DNA of 64,000 bases from Alteromonadaceae bacterium (GTDB lineage Bacteria > Pseudomonadota > Gammaproteobacteria > Enterobacterales > Alteromonadaceae), in contig JABXHM010000047.1 in assembly GCA_013373625.1 (NCBI GenBank), positions 20,749 through 84,748 of the forward strand, read 5' to 3'. This document shows, in pieces, positions 37,849 to 45,975 of the stretch; position 1 is the stretch's first letter; each line of letters starts with the position of its first letter. Below the pieces are notes generated by a model. It did no database searches. It saw only the letters and a list, made by a program, of their open reading frames with translations, and was not told where the DNA came from. Made by a program: the position numbers and the translations under genes.

Positions 37849-38383
37849 TTCGCGACCAAACCTGAATAGTTAATCAGAATCATCAGGCGCGGCTGTACGC
37901 TTTAATGGGAACAGCCGCGACCTGCGCGCCGTCGTTTTATAACTCAACGTTCAGGTGGATGTTTGCTTCTTCTGCGACCTTGTCAGACACTGACTTTGAG
38001 TTGCTTTGTACCCCTAAAAAGACCACTGATATACAGTGTTGTTTAATGGCTGATAACCGATGTTGATATCTGAAAACATGGGGTCAAACATCAGTCTCTT
38101 TTCAATTTATTTGTACTCAAGTGAACAATTCACCCAACGTATCATCAATATCTGAGCGGTAATAAACGCCGACTGCAAGCATTTGAAAGCAACACTACTT
38201 TTAAATAACAACAGCACAATATGCAGTCGAACTTAGTTAAAACATGAGGTACAGTAATCTTATGTGTTGTACGACGTTATGCGCTGAGGCTGTGCTGTCA
38301 GGCGTGACATCGGTGTTACATAAGCGTGCGTTGCCAAACGTACTCTCATTGGTTAGCGCATTTGCAATAAAGCAGGGCCGGTT
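37849..38383. other. 535-base intergenic region
   Basis: No gene is supported between the DsbA-like gene and the TMEM175-like gene. A GC-rich stem-loop lies at 37889-37918, as listed separately. The rest is AT-rich, without open frames that have ribosome-binding sites, and may hold the promoter of the downstream gene or decayed sequence. Confidence 0.5.
37889..37918 (+). terminator. Stem-loop downstream of the DsbA-like gene
   Basis: GCGGCTGT and ACAGCCGC pair as an 8-bp stem around a 14-base loop, 40 bases after the stop codon. No T-run follows, so it is only a probable transcript end. Confidence 0.45.
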
Positions 38384-39109
38384 ATGACGACTTCACCAAC
38401 CAAGCACCATCAGGATTTTACTTACCGGGGTGAAAGCATGACCCGGGTAGAAACGTTTGTAGCAGCAGCATTTGCCTTTGCGGTAACCATGTTGGTTATT
38501 TCAGTGGGGGCTATCCCGCAAAATATTGATGAATTTATTATTGCTTGCAAACAAATCCCGGCTTTTGCTGCCAGTTTTGCCGTGCTCACCAGAATTTGGC
38601 ATACCCATGCGGTTTGGAGTCGTCGGTATGGTCTGGAAGATGCCTGGACAATTGTGATGAGTTGCGCGTTAATTTTTTTGGTGTTGATTTACGTGTATCC
38701 GCTGCGATTTATGATGGAATCGCTCTTTGCGCTAATATCTGGCGGCTTTTTTCCCCGTTCAATGTCATTTAATGAAGACTGGCAAGTCCGTTTTGTGTTT
38801 GGCTTTTACGCAGTTGGCTTTATGCTGTTATGCTTAAACTTTATCGCTTTGTACGCCTATGCCAGCCGCCAGGCACTTCGCCCTGAGATGTCAGCGATTG
38901 AACGTTTCGATTGCAATACCGAAATCTACTCCTGGTCAGCGACCTTCACGATAAGTTCCCTGTCACTAATACTCTCTATAGCGCTGCCTATGGAGCAAAT
39001 GCAGTTTGCTGGTTTTATCTATTTCATGTTGTTTCCTGTGCTCACTATTCAGGGCTTCATGCGCGGCAATAAGCGCCGCACCCTTTCGCGTGGAGAGCGA
39101 GTTACCTGA
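38384..39109 (+). CDS. TMEM175/DUF1211-like membrane protein
   Basis: The protein has 241 residues and six predicted helices. The first helix, RVETFVAAAFAFAVTMLVISVG, resembles the pore helix of the TMEM175/DUF1211 potassium-channel family, and IPAFAASFAVLTRIWHTHAVWSRRY matches the family's second and third segments. The usual FSDGVFA signature is changed to FVAAAFA, so gating or selectivity may differ. The basic C-terminus (GNKRRTLSRGERV) is cytosolic. It appears to be monocistronic. Family assignment is moderately sure; channel activity is inference. Confidence 0.7.
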   Translation: MTTSPTKHHQDFTYRGESMTRVETFVAAAFAFAVTMLVISVGAIPQNIDEFIIACKQIPAFAASFAVLTRIWHTHAVWSRRYGLEDAWTIVMSCALIFLVLIYVYPLRFMMESLFALISGGFFPRSMSFNEDWQVRFVFGFYAVGFMLLCLNFIALYAYASRQALRPEMSAIERFDCNTEIYSWSATFTISSLSLILSIALPMEQMQFAGFIYFMLFPVLTIQGFMRGNKRRTLSRGERVT

Positions 39110-39329
39110 TATCACACATTGTGTATTTAATTAGTCGCTGGGTTTTGAGGCAAAAACTTCATTGTCAGTTGTCATGAACATGAGCAAACAATCAATATTC
39201 CCCCTGTAATATCAGAGTCCGCTTTTGATCTAAGTGCCAACCGAAGCGGTACAAAACCTCAATGGTCATAAAACCAGTTGGCTACAAGGTACGAGTTGTA
39301 GTTGCTGACAGATAACCTGATAGGTGAAA

Positions 39330-40553
39330 ATGAAAATACTCACAGGTTTGGTCTCGCTTAGTCTAATCGGCATAGTGGCGTGTACAGAGAGCACCACAGA
39401 CCAAAATAGTGCTTCGACTGAACAATCGCCCCCTGCAAAACCCGTTACTGTAATGGAGATTCAGCCGCAGGATATTGCGCTCGGCGAGGTTTTACCTGGC
39501 AGAGTGGAGGCGGTGACATCTGCCGAAATTCGCCCACAGGTCAGTGGTGTTATCCAAGCTATCCATTTTGAACAAGGGAGCATGGTAACCAAGGGGCAAC
39601 AGTTATATCAGATTGACGATGCAAAGTATAAAACCCAGCTGCAGCGAGCGCAGGCGAATTTACAAAATGCGCAGGCTGAGCTGGACCTGGCAAAGACGTT
39701 GTTGGAGCGTTCTCAAAGTCTGGCCAGCACTAATACTATAAGCCAGCAAGAACTCGACAATGCTCAGGCCCGTGAAGCACAAGCTAAAGCCGCCGTTGCA
39801 CTTAGTAATGCTGAGGTTGAAGCGGCAAAAATTGATCTCACATACACCAAAGTTTACGCACCAATATCTGGCTATATCGGTCCATCCGCCGTGACGCAAG
39901 GGGCGCTTGTAACCGCCCGACAGATAGAAGCATTAGCCGTAGTGCGTCAGATTGACCCAATTTATGTGGATGTGTCACAAACTGCCTCAAAAATGCAGCA
40001 CCTGCAAACGAATCTAATATCCGATCGAATAGAGCAAAAGGACAAGCGCGATTACGAAGTACAGTTGTTCATTGGTGAATCAGATGTGTTGTATCCGCAC
40101 AAGGGGCATTTTTTTGCCAGCGAATTAGCGGTAGATCCCGATACCGGTATGACACGCCTGAGAATGAGGTTTGAAAATCCTGATTCCGCCTTGCTGCCCG
40201 GTATGTACGTTCGCGCAAGAATAATGAACAGTAATTCGCAGCAATACATAGTTGTACCGCAAAAAGCCGTTAGCATTGCACCTGACGGGTCTAAATCGGT
40301 TTGGCTGGTTAAACAAAATAACCGGGCTCAAAAAGTGCAGATCAGCACTTCCGGTACGCATCAGAATAACTGGATCGTTAACAGAGGTTTAAAAGCAGGA
40401 GACAAGGTGATTGTTGAAGGAACAATGATGTTAAAACCGGACGCTAAAGTAACACCGCAATCGTCGTCGCCACAAGATAATGCCTCTTCGAAAACGTCTC
40501 AGGCTGATGACGCAAATAACCCAGCAACGCAGTCTCAAAGTCATTCCCAATGA
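39330..40553 (+). CDS. RND efflux periplasmic adaptor (membrane fusion protein)
   Basis: This is a 407-residue lipoprotein adaptor of the AcrA/MexA type. I start it at the ATG 39330, placed after AGGTG; the GTG at 39324 is possible. The lipobox IVAC gives Cys19. The biotinyl-lipoyl-like domain (VTSAEIRPQVSGVIQAIHFEQGSMV), the alpha-helical hairpin (about 100-165), the beta-barrel and membrane-proximal domains are in order. The last 35 residues are low in complexity (Ser, Gln, Asn rich). It overlaps the pump gene by ATGA. No outer-membrane channel gene or regulator is adjacent, so it must use a TolC encoded elsewhere. Confidence 0.95.
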   Translation: MKILTGLVSLSLIGIVACTESTTDQNSASTEQSPPAKPVTVMEIQPQDIALGEVLPGRVEAVTSAEIRPQVSGVIQAIHFEQGSMVTKGQQLYQIDDAKYKTQLQRAQANLQNAQAELDLAKTLLERSQSLASTNTISQQELDNAQAREAQAKAAVALSNAEVEAAKIDLTYTKVYAPISGYIGPSAVTQGALVTARQIEALAVVRQIDPIYVDVSQTASKMQHLQTNLISDRIEQKDKRDYEVQLFIGESDVLYPHKGHFFASELAVDPDTGMTRLRMRFENPDSALLPGMYVRARIMNSNSQQYIVVPQKAVSIAPDGSKSVWLVKQNNRAQKVQISTSGTHQNNWIVNRGLKAGDKVIVEGTMMLKPDAKVTPQSSSPQDNASSKTSQADDANNPATQSQSHSQ

Positions 40554-43500
40554 TTGCTAATTTTTTTATTCAGCGACCCGTTTTCGCGTGGGTGATTGCC
40601 ATTGTAATTATGGGCGCCGGGATTCTGTCAATCAACAATTTACCTGTAGAGCAATACCCTAATATCGCGGCTCCAAAGGTATCGATTTCAGCCACTTACC
40701 CTGGTGCGTCTGCACAAACTCTGGAAGATACGGTAACCCAGGTTATTGAGCAGAATTTAACCGGTATTGATAATCTTCGCTATATTCAATCGGAAAGCTC
40801 GTCGTCGGGGCGTGCCAGCATTACGTTAACCTTTAACCCCGGTACAGATGCCGATATTGCGCAGGTACAAACGCAGAACAAGGTATCTCAGGCTCAGTCG
40901 TCTCTGCCGCAAGCTGTTCAGCAACAAGGCGTTGCCGTTCGTAAAGCCGGTAGCAGCTATGCCTTAATTGTCAGCTTTTACTCGACTGACGAGTCTTATG
41001 GTCGCAATGAGATTTCTGACTTTCTTGCGTCAACGTTGGAGGAACCATTAAGTCGGGTTAATGGGGTGGGGCAAATCAGAACGTTTGGCCCGGAGCATGC
41101 AATGCGCATATGGCTGAATCCGCAACAAATGTACAAATTTAACATTACCACTGACGATGTGGTGAGCGCTATTCGACAGCAAAATGTGCAGCTTGCAACC
41201 GGTCAAATAGGCGGGGCGCCGAGCGTTGAAGGTCAGCAACTTAACGCCACAATTACAGCGCAATCGCTGTTCCGGACAGTAGAAGAGTTTGAAAATATAC
41301 TGCTGGTAGTCGATGAGGGCGGTGCAATGGTTACGCTTGGCGATGTGGCAAGGGTAGAAATTGGCGCCGAAAATTACAATGTAATTGGACGCTACAATGG
41401 TCAACCTGCATCCGGTATTGCTATTGAATTATCACCTAACGCCAATGCTCTGGCTACCATTGAAGCCGTAAAACAACGGGTAGATGAATTTGGCGATATT
41501 ATTCCGCAGCAGCTCAAAGTTGAATACCCGGTGGACATTTCTCCCTTTGTGGAAGCATCTGTTTATGAGGTAGTTAAAACACTGGCGATTGCGGTGGTAT
41601 TGGTCGTGTTGGTGATTTACGTTTTCTTGCAAACTACCAGAGCAACCTTCATTCCGTCTGTGGCTATTCCGGTGGTATTACTTGGCACTTTTGCTTTTCT
41701 GTATGCATTTGGTTACTCAATCAATGTGTTAACCCTGTTTGCGCTTGTGCTTGCAATTGGCATGCTGGTGGACGATGCCATTGTCGTCACTGAGAATGTT
41801 GAAAACAAGCTGGAAAACAATGCGGACATGTCGCCGAAAGAGGCGGCCAGAGCAGCCATGAAGGAAATATCAGGGGCGTTAATTGGTACAACAGCTGTTA
41901 TTTGGGCAGTGTTTATCCCCATTACGTTTTTTTCGGGTTCGACCGGGGTTATTTACCGACAGTTTGCGATTACCATTTCGGTAGCAATGGGCATTTCACT
42001 ATTTATCGCTTTGAGCTTGTCTCCTTCACTCTGTGCAATTGTGCTAAAGCAAAGCAAGTCGATAAAAAATAAAGGCTTTTTTGGTTTGTTTAATGCTGCA
42101 TTTAAAAAAATGCGTCACGGACATGAACGATTGCTGTCGACACTGTTAACTAATCGTTTCGTATTACCACTGGTTTTTGTCGGGATGGTCGTAGTCACTG
42201 CTGCGATTTTTGTCCGGATCCCTTCATCGTTTTTGCCGGATGAAGATCAAGGACGAATGTTCACACTTGTACAAGGTCCCGTTAGCTCAAGTTTGCAACA
42301 AACGCTTGAGATTAATAAACAAGTTGAGGACTTTTACTTAAATCAAACCGATGGTGCCGTTGAGGGATTATTTACGGCTGCAGGCTTTAGTTTTTCGGGG
42401 AACAGTCAGAATGTCGGGATCGCGTTTATTAAAATGAAAGACTGGGCTAAACGCAGTGACGACCAGAGTGTCTTTGCTATCAGCAAAAAAGCCGGTGTGG
42501 CACTCTCTGGTGTAAAGGATGCGATGATCATTCCGGTGGTACCGCCAGCCATACAAGCTTTAGGGAATTCGAGCGGCTTTGAGTTTCAACTGGTAGACCG
42601 GGCTGGTTTAGGCCAGCAGGCACTAAATCAGGCGATGCAGTCACTACTCGGCCAAGCCAACGCTAACAGCAAACTCAGCAATGTACGTTTTAACGGTTTG
42701 GCACCGAGCCCACAGTATAATATCGATATAGATCGAGCTAAAGCACGCGCCATGGGCGTGCCGATTAGCACAATAAACCAAACATTAAGAACGGCGCTTG
42801 GCGGCGCTTACGTAAACGATTTTATTGATAACGGACGCACCAAACGGGTTTACACACAAGCTGATGCGCCGTATCGCATGTTACCCGAGGACATTGATTT
42901 GTGGTACGTGCGTAACCAGAATGGCGCGATGGTGCCTATTTCTGAGTTTGGTGAAGGGGAGTGGACCTACGGAGCGCCAAAACTGACCCGGTTTAATGGC
43001 AGTTCATCGGTTGAAATTCAGGGCGAAGCAACAGCTGGAACCAGTTCAGGTGAAGCGCTCAATGAACTGGCAGCATTAGCCGACACTTTACCTGACGGAA
43101 TTAGTTTGGAATGGACTGGTTTATCCTACGAAGAAAAACAATCGGCTGGCCAGGTGTGGATTGTATACCTCATCAGTGTAATCGCTGTATTTCTGGCTTT
43201 GTCGGCGCTGTATGAAAGCTGGACTATTCCTTTTGCGATTATGCTTACTGTGCCATTAGGTATATTCGGTGCGGTACTTTCGACCTGGTTAAGTGGCCAG
43301 TCTAACGACGTGTACTTTCAGGTTGGTTTGCTAATGACTATCGCACTGGCGGCTAAAAATGCCATATTGATTATAGAGTTTGCCAAAACAAATTATGCAA
43401 AGGGCAAAAGTGCTTATGACGCTGCTATGACGGCGGCTAAGCAAAGACTACGGCCCATACTGATGACGTCACTGACGTTTATTTTAGGGGTTATGCCTCT

Positions 43501-43654
43501 GGCGTTTGCGTCGGGCCCGGGCTCTGGTGCACAAAATGCGATATCGATTGGTGTACTGGGCGGCATTACTGCCACCACGCTCTTTGTATTGTTTTTTGCA
43601 CCGTTCTTTTTTTACTGGGTAATGCGATTAAAAGAAGGTAAGAACAGTGACTAA
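40550..43654 (+). CDS. RND efflux pump permease (HAE1 type)
   Basis: The protein has 1034 residues, the normal length for an AcrB/MexB-type drug/proton antiporter. The N-terminus MIANFFIQRPVFAWVIAIVIM is typical. The proton-relay Asp pair is in GMLVDDAIVVTENV of helix 4, and the twofold repeat of six-helix bundles plus large periplasmic loops is evident (second half from about 535). The inner-membrane trimer works with the adaptor encoded just upstream (ATGA overlap). The substrate range cannot be read from sequence. There is no local repressor. Confidence 0.96.
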   Translation: MIANFFIQRPVFAWVIAIVIMGAGILSINNLPVEQYPNIAAPKVSISATYPGASAQTLEDTVTQVIEQNLTGIDNLRYIQSESSSSGRASITLTFNPGTDADIAQVQTQNKVSQAQSSLPQAVQQQGVAVRKAGSSYALIVSFYSTDESYGRNEISDFLASTLEEPLSRVNGVGQIRTFGPEHAMRIWLNPQQMYKFNITTDDVVSAIRQQNVQLATGQIGGAPSVEGQQLNATITAQSLFRTVEEFENILLVVDEGGAMVTLGDVARVEIGAENYNVIGRYNGQPASGIAIELSPNANALATIEAVKQRVDEFGDIIPQQLKVEYPVDISPFVEASVYEVVKTLAIAVVLVVLVIYVFLQTTRATFIPSVAIPVVLLGTFAFLYAFGYSINVLTLFALVLAIGMLVDDAIVVTENVENKLENNADMSPKEAARAAMKEISGALIGTTAVIWAVFIPITFFSGSTGVIYRQFAITISVAMGISLFIALSLSPSLCAIVLKQSKSIKNKGFFGLFNAAFKKMRHGHERLLSTLLTNRFVLPLVFVGMVVVTAAIFVRIPSSFLPDEDQGRMFTLVQGPVSSSLQQTLEINKQVEDFYLNQTDGAVEGLFTAAGFSFSGNSQNVGIAFIKMKDWAKRSDDQSVFAISKKAGVALSGVKDAMIIPVVPPAIQALGNSSGFEFQLVDRAGLGQQALNQAMQSLLGQANANSKLSNVRFNGLAPSPQYNIDIDRAKARAMGVPISTINQTLRTALGGAYVNDFIDNGRTKRVYTQADAPYRMLPEDIDLWYVRNQNGAMVPISEFGEGEWTYGAPKLTRFNGSSSVEIQGEATAGTSSGEALNELAALADTLPDGISLEWTGLSYEEKQSAGQVWIVYLISVIAVFLALSALYESWTIPFAIMLTVPLGIFGAVLSTWLSGQSNDVYFQVGLLMTIALAAKNAILIIEFAKTNYAKGKSAYDAAMTAAKQRLRPILMTSLTFILGVMPLAFASGPGSGAQNAISIGVLGGITATTLFVLFFAPFFFYWVMRLKEGKNSD

Positions 43655-43716
43655 CCCATGGCCTTAGCAATGGTGAACCTATTCAGTGAGAAGACCCCGG
43701 TATTGTGCGCTCAGCG

Positions 43717-44724
43717 CTAATTGAGCATTTGCCGGCCGCTGCATTCTTTATAATTGAACGAAGCTTCTTTAGCAGTGCTCAAAGCCTCAATCACTTGCTT
43801 GTTGGTTGCTTTCAGAGTGTCATCGTCAGGAAACCTATGCATAGCAAGTTGAATAACCTTTGTTGCCTGCGCAGTGCAGCCGGATTGCTGAAAGGCGATA
43901 GCAAAATTATTTAAATACACACTTTGAAACTGCCCGACATGATACCCTTTTTCGAACCATTTTATTGCTTCGGTGGGTGACTCCTGCAAAAGATGATTGG
44001 CGATTAAGAAGTAGGCTAGCCATTCGTCGGGCCAGCGCCGTATTGCTGTTTGCAGAAAACGCAGTGCCTGTGTTGTTTGCCCTAGCTTAAGCATATTGTA
44101 CGCTGCGTTGGTATACACAAAATACTTCATTGCAGTGCTGGTTTGATTAGGTGGCACTGGTGCTAAAAACCAATAATCGCCGCGCCGCCAGGTTTTTTCG
44201 AACAACTCAAAACTCATTCGGTGATTAGGTGTTACACCGGTATGCAATTCAACTTCCCGGTGCTCTAAATCAAAGCCAATAACTACGGCATAATGCCATT
44301 GCGGAAACAACGATATCGATAAATTCTGAAAAACGATTACCGGAATGTCGTCACTGACCAGTTGAATGATCTGCTGTAAATTGCCATTGTCAGCATAAGG
44401 TAAAAAATCGAACTGGCGTGCAGCGCTGATCATTTCAACCTTGAGGCTCCCCTCCTGTTCAGGAATAAACAGTTTAGGCGCTATCTGATTTGGCGAAACC
44501 TGCTTGTTGTAAAACGCAAAGACTTCAGAGAGCGTCGTTGGACCGCAATAAAATGCCTGTTGTGGATAGAACGGTACGCTTTTAATAACATGGACATCTG
44601 TTTTTATCAGGGACGGATCAATATGAATCTTGTCTGACTGAGGAGTGTTCTGGCAAGCAGTTAACAAAAACAAACCCGCAATAAAGCAGGCTTGTTTTAT
44701 GCGTACATGTTTAATAAATCTCAC
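43717..44724 (-). CDS. PA2778 family cysteine peptidase (C39-like) with TPR repeats
   Basis: The protein has 335 residues and starts at GTG directly after the stop of the PA2779-type gene. It is a lipoprotein (lipobox LTAC, Cys24). Residues 45-190 form a C39-like papain-fold peptidase: PFYPQQAFYCGPTTLSEVF gives catalytic Cys60, preceded by the oxyanion Gln, and PQWHYAVVIGFD gives His144. Residues about 195-325 are TPR-like helices (ALRFLQTAIRRWPDEWLAYFL, ATKVIQLAMHRFPDDDTL). Family members are known only as a conserved pair with PA2779. C39 enzymes cut after Gly-Gly, which makes the partner a candidate substrate; this is inference. Confidence 0.85.
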   Translation of the reverse strand: MRFIKHVRIKQACFIAGLFLLTACQNTPQSDKIHIDPSLIKTDVHVIKSVPFYPQQAFYCGPTTLSEVFAFYNKQVSPNQIAPKLFIPEQEGSLKVEMISAARQFDFLPYADNGNLQQIIQLVSDDIPVIVFQNLSISLFPQWHYAVVIGFDLEHREVELHTGVTPNHRMSFELFEKTWRRGDYWFLAPVPPNQTSTAMKYFVYTNAAYNMLKLGQTTQALRFLQTAIRRWPDEWLAYFLIANHLLQESPTEAIKWFEKGYHVGQFQSVYLNNFAIAFQQSGCTAQATKVIQLAMHRFPDDDTLKATNKQVIEALSTAKEASFNYKECSGRQMLN

Positions 44725-45105
44725 CTAGCTATTGATAGGTCTTATGAAAGGATAAACATCGGTTACACCAACCAGGTCTAATATGGCAATAATTGCCAGT
44801 ACCGTTAATACGGCACCGACCACACCGCCTGCTTCACCTTCTTTTATTTCGGTGTTCAGGGCAATGATTTCGTCGTCTGTTAGTGCATCGATCCTGGCCA
44901 TTGCATCAGCATGGCTAACACCCAGTGCAACGAGTTGTTGCTTAACATCGTCTTTGCTCACGGCATTTAATAATTCCTGCTTATTAAATGAAACGGCCTG
45001 CTGTCTCATTACTTGCTCCGAAGTAATGGTATTGGCATGAGTACCGCCAGCAATAAAAATAAGCATTACGGTAAGGCCTGAGAATATCTTTCTTACTAAT
45101 TTCAT
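44725..45105 (-). CDS. PA2779 family protein
   Basis: This is a 126-residue exported protein starting at the ATG 45105, which has AAGGA seven bases upstream. A signal peptide (1-24, ending THA) is followed by a helical region (about 27-90) containing VSFNKQELLNAVSKDDVKQQL and ALTDDEIIALN. A Gly-Gly at 93-94 lies just before a hydrophobic segment (VVGAVLTVLAIIAILDLVGVTDVYPF, about 95-120). The end LVGVTDVYPFIRP is characteristic of the family. It abuts the PA2778-type peptidase gene with no gap, so the two are co-translated. The role is unknown. Confidence 0.85.
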   Translation of the reverse strand: MKLVRKIFSGLTVMLIFIAGGTHANTITSEQVMRQQAVSFNKQELLNAVSKDDVKQQLVALGVSHADAMARIDALTDDEIIALNTEIKEGEAGGVVGAVLTVLAIIAILDLVGVTDVYPFIRPINS

Positions 45106-45552
45106 AGAATTTTCCTTTCTCATGTTTTTAATTGTCTATTTAGAAACTACATCATAAACGCTGAAACTTCTAATTAATCGGCCATTAATTGACGTCCGCC
45201 CCGCCTAAATGGTTGTTTATTGAACTCTATGCTCACAAAGTAGTGGTATGTGTATTAAATTATTGACGTTCATTTTACCGGGCGCGTTTTAATCAGCAAT
45301 AGTAAGCAAAGCACCTGGTGTTTTTTTGCTGATTTGGGCTGATAATTAAGCAACATCGCCAAACGAGAACGCCCGCCCCCAAAGGGCCAGTAATCGCATA
45401 CTGACATCCACAACAAATTTCAGGTTGCGTTAATCATCTGATCCATATGCATAAATATAAACTGGCCGGTGGTATTTTATGATTTGATACATTACTATCT
45501 TGGCGCTTTTGAATAAAAAGCTGCCAGTGAAGTTATAGGGAATGTATGTAGT
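45106..45552. other. Divergent intergenic region
   Basis: About 445 bases lie between the divergent PA2779-type gene and the lipoprotein gene, so they must hold two promoters. I see no coding region with a ribosome-binding site and no clear RNA structure. Confidence 0.5.
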
Positions 45553-45975
45553 ATGGCTCGACAAATTAAATACGCCGCAGTGATAACTGTTAGTTTATTT
45601 TTTCTCTCCGCTTGCTTTGGCCCTACGGGCAAAGTGCGAATCAAAACCGATATCGACAACGCCGAGTTGTTGATTGATGGTGACGAGACTTCCTCCATCG
45701 GTAAAGACTTTATTGAGCTGGAAGTATCAGCCGAGAAGCATCTGTTTGAAATAAAAGCCCTGAGTGAAGATGAAGAATGGCTCTATTACGGCAGTGAGGA
45801 GTTGATAATCCCTGAAAACGCCACCCTTGAAAAGAAAATCTACACTCAATCGCAAGCCACCGAAAAACGTATTCGTCGTTTGGCACTGGAAGCGAAGCAA
45901 CGTGAAGCTGAAACGCTTGCCGAAAAGGTCAAAAAAGAGTTTTTACGCAGACAGGCACAAGAGGGGGGCAAGTAA
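45553..45975 (+). CDS. Lipoprotein with PEGA-like domain and coiled-coil tail
   Basis: The protein has 140 residues. A lipoprotein signal with lipobox LSAC (Cys21) is followed by a small beta-rich domain (GKVRIKTDIDNAELLIDGDE, FIELEVSAEKHLFEIKAL) that resembles PEGA domains. A strongly helical, charged tail (RIRRLALEAKQREAETLAEKVKKEFLRR) makes up the last 40 residues. Its TAA overlaps the next gene's ATG by one base (TAATG), so the two are translationally coupled. Similar charged helices occur in the next protein, which suggests the two interact. I do not recognise a named family. Confidence 0.7.
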   Translation: MARQIKYAAVITVSLFFLSACFGPTGKVRIKTDIDNAELLIDGDETSSIGKDFIELEVSAEKHLFEIKALSEDEEWLYYGSEELIIPENATLEKKIYTQSQATEKRIRRLALEAKQREAETLAEKVKKEFLRRQAQEGGK

